Assembly: GCA_944376955.1 (NCBI GenBank)
Contig: CALWEB010000028.1
Location: 1-10,094 of the forward strand
DNA from: an uncultured Agathobaculum sp.
Lineage (GTDB): Bacteria > Bacillota > Clostridia > Oscillospirales > Butyricicoccaceae
DNA: 10,094 bases
Direction of reading: 5' to 3'
The position numbers and the translations under genes are program-made. Positions 1-6,743 of the stretch are shown in pieces. The first letter of the stretch is position 1; every line of letters starts with the position of its first letter. Below the pieces are notes generated by a model that saw only the letters and a list, made by a program, of their open reading frames with translations, was not told the origin of the DNA and ran no database searches.

Positions 1-1886
1 ACGCGCCGCTCGAGCTGGATGTGGAAAATCTGCCAGAAGCCCAGCCGGACGAGTCTGCGCTATATGACCTGTTGACACGGCTGGAATTTAAAAATTTTAT
101 CAAGCGGTTGGATTTGAGCGGCGAGCAGGCCGCGCCGCGTCTGCCGGAGGTGCAGTTGCAGTGCGTAAAAGGTGCTGCGGAAGCGTTTGCCCTGCTTGAC
201 GCGCTGACCGCATCCGACCGTGTGTTTGCTGTGCTTTCGGAAACACTGCGCGCCGCCTGCTTGCTGGATGGCGATACGGCATCCGTGCTGTTTTCGGACG
301 ATTTTGCCGAATCCGAGTGGGATGATCTGCTCCGCCGCTTGTTTGACGGCTCGATCGAACTGGTGCTGCACGATGCCAAACCGGTTGCAGCAGCGCTGCT
401 CGATCGTGGGATCGCACCAGATGGCATTCGGTTTGATACTTGCATCGCGGCATACCTGATCGACCCGACACAGTCGGGGTACGACCTGCCGCGTGTTACG
501 CTGGCATATTGCAATACGGAACTGCCTGCCCTCGATCTGGATGACCCGGCGGCGGTGTCTCTGCTCGGCGGGCAGGATGTGACTGCTGCGGCCTGTGCGC
601 GGTACGCTTCCGCCATCCGTGCGATCTACACCGAGACAGCTGAGCAGATTGAGCAGCTGGGGATGCGCAAACTATATTATGAAATCGAGCTGCCGCTCAT
701 GCGTGTGCTGGCGGAGATGGAGGTGCTTGGCTGCGCGGTGGAGCCGGACGCCTTGCGTGCATTCGGGGACAAGCTGGATGGCCGCATCCGGGAGCTCACC
801 CAGCAGATCTATCACGATGCGGACGGGGAGTTTAACATCAACAGCCCCAAGCAGCTGGGTGAGGTGCTGTTTGAAAAACTGCATCTGCCCGCGCCGAAAA
901 AGACCAAGACTGGTTACTCCACCAATGTGGAGGTGCTGGAACGCATTGCGGACGACCATCCGATCGTGCCGCGTATTTTGGAATACCGGCAGCTGAGCAA
1001 GCTGAAAAGCACCTATGTCGAAGGGCTTCTCAAGGTCATCAGCCCTAAGGATGGCCGCATCCACACACACTTCCAGCAGACCGTCACTGCGACCGGCCGC
1101 CTGTCCTCGACCGATCCGAACTTGCAGAATATCCCGGTGCGCACCGAGCTGGGACGCGAACTGCGCCGCATGTTTGTGGCGCCGGATGATGAACATGTGC
1201 TGATCGACGCGGACTATTCGCAGATCGAGCTGCGCGTACTCGCGCATATCTCGCAGGACGCGCATATGATCGAAGCATTCCGCTCGGGGCAGGATATCCA
1301 TGCGGCAACCGCGGCCAAGGTGTACCATGTGCCGCTGGAAGAGGTCACACCGCAGATGCGCTCCTCGTGTAAGGCGGTCAACTTCGGCATTGTGTACGGC
1401 ATTTCAGATTTTTCGCTCGCGCAGGATATCGGCGTGACGCGCAAGGAGGCGGGCGAGTTCATCCGCACTTATCTGGACACCTATCCGGGTGTAGCAAAAT
1501 ATATGAATGACATTAAGGAAAGCGCCAAGGAAAAAGGCTATGTGACCACGCTGTTCGGACGCCGTCGTGCGCTGCCGGAACTGAAAAGCCGCAATTTCAA
1601 CATCCGTTCGTTTGGTGAGCGTGTGGCAATGAACACGCCCATTCAGGGTACGGCGGCGGACATCATCAAAATTGCAATGGTGCGCGTGCGCGACCGTCTG
1701 CTGCGCGAAGGCTTACAAAGCCGCCTGATTTTGCAGGTACACGACGAGCTGATCCTCGAAGCGCCGAAGTCTGAGCAGGAGACCGCTATGCGGCTGCTGC
1801 GCGAGGAGATGGAGACAGCGTTCCCGATGGACGCGCCGCTGGTGGCAGAGGCCAAGGCGGGACACAGCTGGTATGACACAAAATAA
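1..1886 (+). CDS. polA: DNA polymerase I, C-terminal part (5' end outside window)
   Basis: DNA polymerase I fills gaps during excision repair and Okazaki fragment maturation. The frame is open to the window edge, so the GTG at 21 is not the true start; about 620 residues are seen against roughly 880 in the family, and the 5'-nuclease domain lies outside. Counting the codon at 21 as residue 1, family-A polymerase motif A (DADYSQIELR) begins at residue 396, motif B on the O helix (RSSCKAVNFGIVYG) at 447, and motif C (VHDE) has His574, Asp575 and Glu576. The region before residue 220 is shaped like the 3'-5' proofreading domain, but its acidic residues are mostly missing: FAVLSET stands where FAFDTET is expected and the late Asp is absent, so proofreading is probably lost, as in several Bacillus enzymes. 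The stop is TAA. The next gene follows after 31 bp with no terminator, so co-transcription is likely. Confidence 0.97.
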   Translation, partial: APLELDVENLPEAQPDESALYDLLTRLEFKNFIKRLDLSGEQAAPRLPEVQLQCVKGAAEAFALLDALTASDRVFAVLSETLRAACLLDGDTASVLFSDDFAESEWDDLLRRLFDGSIELVLHDAKPVAAALLDRGIAPDGIRFDTCIAAYLIDPTQSGYDLPRVTLAYCNTELPALDLDDPAAVSLLGGQDVTAAACARYASAIRAIYTETAEQIEQLGMRKLYYEIELPLMRVLAEMEVLGCAVEPDALRAFGDKLDGRIRELTQQIYHDADGEFNINSPKQLGEVLFEKLHLPAPKKTKTGYSTNVEVLERIADDHPIVPRILEYRQLSKLKSTYVEGLLKVISPKDGRIHTHFQQTVTATGRLSSTDPNLQNIPVRTELGRELRRMFVAPDDEHVLIDADYSQIELRVLAHISQDAHMIEAFRSGQDIHAATAAKVYHVPLEEVTPQMRSSCKAVNFGIVYGISDFSLAQDIGVTRKEAGEFIRTYLDTYPGVAKYMNDIKESAKEKGYVTTLFGRRRALPELKSRNFNIRSFGERVAMNTPIQGTAADIIKIAMVRVRDRLLREGLQSRLILQVHDELILEAPKSEQETAMRLLREEMETAFPMDAPLVAEAKAGHSWYDTK

Positions 1887-1917
1887 TTTCGATTGAACCA
1901 TACAGGGAGAATGCTCT

Positions 1918-2349
1918 ATGGACAAAATAATTTTCATCTGCACGGGCAACACCTGCCGTTCTCCAATGGCGGAAGGGTTGTTCCGTGCGCACGGAGGCGA
2001 GGAGAAAACCGGTCTGACTGCTGCGTCGGCTGGCCTGTTCACGCAGGACGGCATGCCCGCCTCGGAAAACGCGGTGACGGCGGCAAAGGAGCTGGGCGCG
2101 GATCTTTTGGCGCACCGTTCCCGGATGCTGACGCCGGAAATGGCAAAAAATGCGCGCTATCTGGTCTGCATGACGGGGGCGCATTACGACCGCCTGTGCG
2201 AACAGTATCCGGATTGCACGGACAAGGTGTTCACCCTGACACAGCGGGACATTTCCGACCCGTTTGGCGGCGATCTGGAAACCTATCGCCGCGCGGCGGC
2301 GGAGATTGACGCGGGGGTGCGCAGTATCATCGAGAGGTTGTCTGCATGA
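1918..2349 (+). CDS. ywlE: Low-molecular-weight phosphatase, probable protein-arginine phosphatase (YwlE-like)
   Basis: A 143-residue cytoplasmic phosphatase of the low-molecular-weight tyrosine phosphatase fold, close to the usual family length. The N-terminal P-loop is CTGNTCR, with nucleophile Cys8 and Arg14 (CX5R), followed by SPMAEG. The general acid is Asp114 in the SDPFGG loop. Thr12 occupies the position that is Thr in Bacillus subtilis YwlE, where it favours phosphoarginine; classical tyrosine phosphatases usually have a bulkier residue there. The likely role is therefore removal of arginine phosphates placed by McsB, a mark linked to protein quality control; this is inferred from the family and no mcsB is visible here. 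GGGAGA at 1905-1910 precedes the ATG by 7 bases. An out-of-frame ATG at 1911 is not used. The stop overlaps the rimI start as ATGA, suggesting translational coupling. Confidence 0.9.
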   Translation: MDKIIFICTGNTCRSPMAEGLFRAHGGEEKTGLTAASAGLFTQDGMPASENAVTAAKELGADLLAHRSRMLTPEMAKNARYLVCMTGAHYDRLCEQYPDCTDKVFTLTQRDISDPFGGDLETYRRAAAEIDAGVRSIIERLSA

Positions 2350-2780
2350 CGGTGGTGCCGATGGAGGAGCGCCATCTGGCGGCGCTGGCCGAGATCGAAA
2401 AAGCGTGCTTCCACGCACCGTGGAGCGAAACCATGCTACGTGAGGAACTGGGCAAAGGTATTTTTCTGGTTGCCGAGCGGGATGGGAAGGCCGTTGGTTA
2501 TGTCGGCTGTCAGACCGTGCTCGACGAGGGGTATATCACCAATGTCGCGGTTTCACCCGCGTGCCGCAGGCAAGGCATTGGCCGAGCGTTGATTGCTGCG
2601 CTGGTACTGCGCGCACGTGCGCAGGCATTGGCCTTTGTGACGCTTGAAGCGCGCGCGTCCAACGCGCCTGCGATTGCCTTGTACGAGGGTGCGGGCTTTG
2701 CGCGTGTCGGTGTGCGCAAGAATTTTTATACCGCGCCGACCGAGGACGCGGTGCTCATGACGTTGTTTCTGAAGGGGTGA
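2346..2780 (+). CDS. rimI: Ribosomal protein S18 alanine N-acetyltransferase
   Basis: RimI transfers acetyl from acetyl-CoA to the N-terminal alanine of ribosomal protein S18; homologues may accept other proteins. The 144-residue product is a complete GNAT domain. The acetyl-CoA binding loop is RRQGIGRAL at residues 74-82, directly after the beta-4 strand YITNVAVSP. Glu101 (LEARASN) and Tyr113 (ALYEGAGF) fit the catalytic pair known from enterobacterial RimI. The APWSE box near residue 24 and the C-terminal RKNFYTAPTEDAVLM segment are typical of RimI and not of general GNAT proteins. The start overlaps the previous stop (ATGA at 2346-2349). In many bacteria rimI lies beside tsaB, tsaE and tsaD; here tsaD is two genes downstream, while tsaB and tsaE are not in the window. 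Confidence 0.92.
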   Translation: MTVVPMEERHLAALAEIEKACFHAPWSETMLREELGKGIFLVAERDGKAVGYVGCQTVLDEGYITNVAVSPACRRQGIGRALIAALVLRARAQALAFVTLEARASNAPAIALYEGAGFARVGVRKNFYTAPTEDAVLMTLFLKG

Positions 2781-2785
2781 TACGC

Positions 2786-3253
2786 ATGGAAATTCGGTTT
2801 GTCGATGCGGAGAACGCGGATTTTCTCGCGCTGGTGCAGCAGCTGGATGCGTATTATTTCCAGGTTGTTGGCGAGGTGCATCGCCGCTACGCCAAATATA
2901 ACGACCCACATCTGCTGAACGCCCGCATGGTTGCCTATCAGGATGGCAAGGCCGTAGGCTGCGGTGCATGGAAACAGATTGACGATCAGACCGCTGAGGT
3001 CAAGCGCATTTTTGTTGCGCCGGATTACCGGCGGCAGGGCGTGGCCAGTGCGCTGATCGGCGCGCTCGAGCGGGACGTTGCCGCGCACGGCTATATGCGC
3101 GCGATTCTCGAGACCGCACGTACAACGGATGACTCGGCGGCGCTTTATCGCAAACTGGGTTATCAGGAGATTGCCTATTATGGCAGCCCGGCGGGTGCGG
3201 AAAACTGTCGGTGCTTTGAGAAAATGCTGGCAGCAGAGGGGAGCCGGACATGA
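2786..3253 (+). CDS. GNAT-family N-acetyltransferase, substrate unknown
   Basis: A second GNAT-fold acetyltransferase, 155 residues from the ATG at 2786. I prefer this ATG because GAAGGGG at 2771-2777 lies 8 bases upstream; an in-frame GTG at 2777 would add three residues and overlap the rimI stop as GTGA. Visible motifs are the strand VKRIFVAPD (about 72-80), the acetyl-CoA loop YRRQGVASAL at 81-90, and the C-terminal AALYRKLGY with the usual Tyr121. The family is secure but the substrate cannot be read from the sequence: it lacks RimI signatures, so it is not simply a duplicated rimI. It sits inside the rimI-tsaD run and its stop overlaps the next start (ATGA at 3250-3253). Confidence 0.88.
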   Translation: MEIRFVDAENADFLALVQQLDAYYFQVVGEVHRRYAKYNDPHLLNARMVAYQDGKAVGCGAWKQIDDQTAEVKRIFVAPDYRRQGVASALIGALERDVAAHGYMRAILETARTTDDSAALYRKLGYQEIAYYGSPAGAENCRCFEKMLAAEGSRT

Positions 3254-3459
3254 TCGTATTTCTGGCGCTATGCCTGATCGGAACCGTGCTGTGCGCCTGT
3301 GCGTTCTGCCATGCGCTGTGTGATGCGCTGCGCGCGGTACAGGGCGGCGGCGACCCAAAGGCACCGGTGGTGCGGCTGCAGGTGAGCCTGAGCGGCGCAT
3401 TGCTGTTGCCGACGGCGGCTATCATCCGAGTGCTGCTATTTGTGATATATTCTTTTTGA
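3250..3459 (+). CDS. Small two-helix membrane protein, function unknown
   Basis: A 69-residue product I do not recognise. Residues 1-24 are strongly hydrophobic and rich in Cys (Cys8, 15, 17, 20, 24). A polar, glycine-rich loop (about 28-42, containing QGGGDPK) follows, then a second hydrophobic segment at 46-69 ending in VLLFVIYSF at the C-terminus. This predicts a helical hairpin in the cytoplasmic membrane, with no cleavable signal apparent. Support for it being a real gene: AGGGGAG at 3236-3242 lies 7 bases before the ATG, its start overlaps the upstream stop (ATGA), and it fills the gap before tsaD. No catalytic motif is visible. Confidence 0.7.
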   Translation: MIVFLALCLIGTVLCACAFCHALCDALRAVQGGGDPKAPVVRLQVSLSGALLLPTAAIIRVLLFVIYSF

Positions 3460-3476
3460 CGAGTGGGGAACAACGC

Positions 3477-4502
3477 ATGAGAATTTTGGCTATCGAGTCC
3501 TCCTGTGATGAGACGGCGGCAGCCGTGATCGAGGATGGGCGGAAAATTTTATCGAGCGTGGTGGATACGCAGATCGAAACACATGCGCTGTATGGCGGCG
3601 TGGTGCCCGAGATTGCTTCGCGCCGCCACATGGAGGCGGTCGTGCGCGTGACTGAGCAGGCGCTGGCGGATGCAAAAATGGACAAGCACGCGGTGGACGC
3701 AGTCGCAGCGACTTGTGCGCCCGGCTTGATCGGCGCGCTGCTGGTCGGCGCAAACTTTGGCAAGTCGCTGGCCTATGCCATGCACAAGCCGTTTATCCCG
3801 GTGCATCACATCCGCGGGCATATCGCGGCAACTTATCTCGCATATCCTGAACTTAAGCCGCCGTTTCTCACGCTGATCGCGTCGGGCGGGCACAGCGAGA
3901 TTGTGATGGTGCGCGATTACACGGAGTTTGAAATCCTCGGCGGCACGCGGGACGACGCGGCGGGCGAGGCGTTTGACAAGGTCGCGCGTGTTTTAGGCGT
4001 GGGCTATCCGGGCGGCCCGAAGATTGACAAGATGGCGCAGGAGGGCGACTCAACTCGCTATAAGCTGCCGGATTCGCACATCAAGGATGCGCCGCTTGAT
4101 TTTTCCTTCTCGGGACTCAAAACTGCGGTCATCAACCTAGCACACAACGCGGAGCAGAAAGGCGAAGAAATCGGCAAAAACGATCTGGCGGCCTCGTTCT
4201 GCGCGGCCGTGGTGCGCACGCTTGTGCCGCGGCTCGAGCAAGCGGTGCATCAGACGCACGCGCGGCGCGTGGTCTGTGCGGGCGGTGTTGCGGCCAATTC
4301 CTTCCTGCGCGCGGCGCTCAGCGATATGGCAAAACGCACGCATACGCAGTTGTATCTGCCGCCGCTCAACCTGTGCGGGGACAATGCCGCGATGATCGGC
4401 AGTCAGGCCTATTTTGAGTATCTTGCAGGCAACACGGGTACCACCCTGCAAAATGCTTTTGCCACTGCGGAGATCGGAGAGAATATTTGTGAAAAGCGAT
4501 AG
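3477..4502 (+). CDS. tsaD: tRNA N6-adenosine threonylcarbamoyltransferase
   Basis: TsaD (Kae1/YgjD family) moves the threonylcarbamoyl group from TC-AMP onto A37 of ANN-decoding tRNAs to make t6A, together with TsaB and TsaE. The 341-residue length is normal. The protein opens with MRILAIESSCDET, the ASKHA-fold phosphate loop; metal ligands are His111 and His115 in HIRGH and Asp302 in CGDNAAM; SGGHS (about 136-140), GEAFDKVAR and the VCAGGVAAN motif (about 266-274) are all intact. I chose the ATG at 3477 because GTGGGGAA at 3463-3470 is well spaced and the protein then starts exactly as the family does; a TTG at 3456 in the same frame would add seven unsupported residues. It is the last gene of the run and ends with TAG, followed by a strong terminator. 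tsaB and tsaE must be elsewhere. Confidence 0.97.
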   Translation: MRILAIESSCDETAAAVIEDGRKILSSVVDTQIETHALYGGVVPEIASRRHMEAVVRVTEQALADAKMDKHAVDAVAATCAPGLIGALLVGANFGKSLAYAMHKPFIPVHHIRGHIAATYLAYPELKPPFLTLIASGGHSEIVMVRDYTEFEILGGTRDDAAGEAFDKVARVLGVGYPGGPKIDKMAQEGDSTRYKLPDSHIKDAPLDFSFSGLKTAVINLAHNAEQKGEEIGKNDLAASFCAAVVRTLVPRLEQAVHQTHARRVVCAGGVAANSFLRAALSDMAKRTHTQLYLPPLNLCGDNAAMIGSQAYFEYLAGNTGTTLQNAFATAEIGENICEKR

Positions 4503-4715
4503 GGGAAAAGGGCTTTTCAAAAGAGTGGGAATGTTGTAAAATAGAAGTGGTTTTTGCGCTGCAAAGGCCACTTCTATTTTGTTTTTGGGCACGGTGTGTT
4601 TTTCGCGCCGTGGAGAAGGCTGTGGAAGCCGCAACCGCCCGCCTTGCATGGGGCGGGGCGCGGGGTGTATTTGGCACCCTGCGTGTGGGACATAAAGGAG
4701 CGAAGAAAAACACAA
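4503..4715. other. Intergenic region between tsaD and aconitase
   Basis: This 213-bp gap holds the tsaD terminator (4538-4586) in its first half. The second half is GC-rich and has small inverted repeats: CCGCCC at 4635-4640 with GGGCGG at 4651-4656, and GGGTG at 4663-4667 with CACCC at 4675-4679. I find no convincing -35/-10 pair for the aconitase gene; TTGCAT (4644) with TATTTG (4668) at 18-bp spacing is the nearest and is weak. The stretch may carry regulator binding sites, but nothing matches a site I can name. Confidence 0.45.
4538..4586 (+). terminator. Rho-independent terminator after tsaD
   Basis: A 20-bp stem (4538-4557 paired with 4561-4580) closes on a 3-base GCT loop. All positions pair, two of them as G-U wobbles, and the stem is followed by GTTTTT at 4581-4586. 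The stem starts with AAAATAG and its partner ends with CTATTTT, so it may also work for transcripts from the other side. It separates the polA-tsaD run from aconitase. Confidence 0.9.
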
Positions 4716-6638
4716 ATGGGTATGACAATAGCGCAAAAGATCCTGAAGGCGCATCTGGTGGATGGCGAAATGGTGCAGGGGCAGGAAATCGGCCTCAAGA
4801 TCGACCAGACGCTGACACAGGATGCCACCGGCACGATGGCCTATCTGCAGTTCGAGGCGATGGGCGTCGATCAGGTCAAGACCGAGCGGTCGGTTGCTTA
4901 TATCGACCACAATACCCTGCAATCCGGCTTTGAAAATGCGGACGACCACAAATATATCGGATAGGAAGAGAAAAAGCACGGCATTTACTATTCCAAGGCG
5001 GGCAACGGCATCTGCCATCAGGTGCATCTGGAGCGCTTCGGCGCGCCGGGCAAGACCCTGATCGGCTCGGACAGCCACACCCCGACCGGCGGCGGCATCG
5101 GTATGCTGGCGTTTGGCGCGGGCGGCTTGGACGTTGCGGTTGCAATGGGCGGCGGTGCCTATTACATCCCGATGCCCAAGATGGTGCGCGTGACCCTGAC
5201 GGGCAAGCTGTCCCCATGGGTATCGGCCAAAGACGTCATTCTGGACGTACTGCGTCAGATGACCGTCAAGGGTGGCGTGGGCAAGATTGTCGAGTATGCG
5301 GGCGAGGGCGTGAAGACCCTGTCTGTGCCTGAGCGTGCGACCATCACCAATATGGGTGCCGAGCTGGGCGCGACGACTTCGATCTTCCCGTCCGACGAGG
5401 CGACCCGCAAGTTCCTCGAGGCGCAGGGCCGCGGCGATGTGTGGGTCGAACTGTCCTCCGATCCGGACGCGGTTTACGATGAAGAATATACGGTTGACCT
5501 GTCCGCGCTCGAACCGCTGGCCGCGATGCCGCACATGCCGGACAACGTCAAAAAGGTATCCGAAATCGGTAATATCAAGATCAACCAGTGCTGCATCGGC
5601 TCATGCACCAACTCTTCTTATTACGATATGATGAAGGTTGCGTCCATCCTGAAGGGCAAGACCGTACATCCGGATGTGTCGCTGACCATCAGCCCGGGTT
5701 CCAAGCAGGTGTTCAACATGCTCGCGCAGAACGGCGCACTGGCGGACATCATTTCCGCGGGTGCGCGTATTCTGGAATGCGCTTGCGGCCCCTGCATCGG
5801 TATGGGCCAGTCGCCGGAGTCTGCGGGCGTGTCTCTGCGTACGTTCAACCGCAACTTTGAAGGCCGTTCGGGCACGCAGGATGCGCAGATTTATCTGGTA
5901 TCCCCCGAAGTCGCGGCGGCGAGCGCGCTCGCGGGCGTGCTGACCGATCCGCGTACGCTGGGTGAGATGCCTGAGATTGAGATGCCCGAGCACTTTACGA
6001 TCAACGATAACCTGATCGTCAAGCCTGCCGAGAATCCGGACGAGGTCGAGGTCGTGCGCGGCCCGAACATCAAGCCGTTCCCGCTGGGCAAGGCGCTGGA
6101 AGCGAGCTACACGGGCAAGGTTGTCCTCAAGACTGAGGACAACATCACCACCGACCACATCCTGCCGGCGGGTGCCAAGCTGCTGCCGTACCGCTCGAAC
6201 GTGCCGTACTACTCCAACTACTGCTTCATCAACGTCGATCCGGAATTCCCGGCGCGCTGCAAGGAGCAGGGCGGCGGCATCATCGTCGGTGGCGCAAACT
6301 ACGGTCAAGGCTCGTCGCGTGAACACGCGGCGCTCGTTCCGCTGTATCTGGGCGTCAAGGCCGTATTGTGTAAGTCGTTCGCGCGCATCCACAAGGCCAA
6401 TCTGGTCAATTCCGGCATCCTGCCGCTGACCTTTGCAAACCCGGCAGATTATGACGAAATCAGCCTGTTGGATGAGATTTCCCTGCCGAATGTGCTGGAG
6501 GAAGTGAAAAACGGCCAGCAGGTCACTATTGTGTGCGGCGGCAAAACCTTCAAGGCGGACTGCGATGTGTCCGACCGTCAGCGCGGTGCGCTGCTTGCCG
6601 GCGGTACGCTCAATTACGCCCGTCAGAATGTGAAATAA
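4716..6638 (+). pseudogene. acn: Aconitate hydratase interrupted by an in-frame TAG
   Basis: Aconitase interconverts citrate and isocitrate through a [4Fe-4S] cluster. The frame from ATG 4716 to TAA 6638 covers about 640 codons, the normal length for this bacterial class, but codon 83 (4962-4964) is TAG. The frame is the same on both sides, so this is a nonsense codon with no net frameshift. Before it are MGMTIAQKIL, LTQDATGTMAY and AYIDHNT; after it come KKHGIYYS, NGICHQVHLERFG, SDSHTPTGGG, the cluster cysteines in GSCTNSS and CACGPCIG, and the swivel-domain GSSREHAA loop. Everything but the stop looks functional. The codons next to it (GGA TAG GAA GAG) are also atypical: the family usually has a short hydrophobic turn here. 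AAAGGAG at 4694-4700 is 15 bases from the ATG, longer than ideal. The first later start in frame is GTG 5022, without a ribosome binding site. A recent mutation, a sequencing error or readthrough are all possible. Confidence 0.85.
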
Positions 6639-6647
6639 ATGGTTTGT

Positions 6648-6688
6648 GTCAGAGGGAGTCTCAAGGCTCTCTCTGACCTGCTTTTCTT
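6648..6688 (+). terminator. Terminator or attenuator between aconitase and isocitrate dehydrogenase
   Basis: An 11-bp stem (GTCAGAGGGAG at 6648-6658 with CTCTCTCTGAC at 6667-6677, one G-U pair) has an 8-base loop and is followed by a short, interrupted T tract (CTTTTCTT, 6681-6688). It ends at the -35 of the next promoter, so aconitase and the downstream dehydrogenase are probably at least partly separate transcripts. The imperfect T tract makes partial readthrough plausible. Confidence 0.75.
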
Positions 6689-6715
6689 GACAGAACATAG
6701 AACTTTTGTTAAAAT
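6687..6715 (+). promoter_or_regulatory. Sigma-A type promoter of icd-rex
   Basis: A perfect -35 TTGACA at 6687-6692, a 17-bp spacer and a -10 TAAAAT at 6710-6715 predict a start near 6722. AGGAGG at 6730-6735 then lies 8 bases before the ATG at 6744, giving a very short leader. The -35 overlaps the tail of the preceding terminator. Confidence 0.85.
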
Positions 6716-6723
6716 AATATCAA
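6706..6723. promoter_or_regulatory. Candidate Rex operator over the -10 box
   Basis: The sequence TTGTTAA-AATA-ATATCAA matches the clostridial Rex consensus TTGTTAA-N4-TTAACAA at 12 of 14 specified positions: the left half is perfect, the right half 5 of 7. It covers the -10 box and the expected start site, where binding would block RNA polymerase. rex is the second gene of the same unit. The match is by eye against a consensus I recall, and AT-rich DNA can give chance hits. Confidence 0.55.
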
Positions 6724-6743
6724 TTCAATAGGAGGACGTTCCC

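Noticed and set aside
1786..2418. 210-residue open frame on the minus strand
   Set aside because: It overlaps polA, the phosphatase and rimI, all strongly supported on the plus strand; the translation is low in complexity and rich in Arg and Pro.
3456..3476. TTG start for tsaD seven codons upstream
   Set aside because: It has no suitable ribosome binding site, overlaps the small membrane protein stop, and adds residues not seen in the family; ATG 3477 has a good site.
4962..4964. Pyrrolysine or other sense reading of TAG
   Set aside because: tsaD ends at TAG at its normal length, aconitase is not a known pyrrolysine protein, and nothing here encodes the machinery. Kept only as a remote option in the finding.
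4137..5534. 465-residue open frame on the minus strand
   Set aside because: It runs antisense through tsaD, the terminator hairpin and aconitase. Long antisense frames are expected in GC-rich genes, and the plus-strand proteins are clear.
5022..6638. Separate 538-residue aconitase starting at GTG 5022
   Set aside because: There is no ribosome binding site, and the start falls inside the conserved HQVHLERFG motif, so this is the remainder of the interrupted gene and not a true start.
5601..6698. 365-residue open frame on the minus strand
   Set aside because: It is antisense to conserved aconitase coding sequence and has no recognisable domain; its length follows from codon bias of the real gene.
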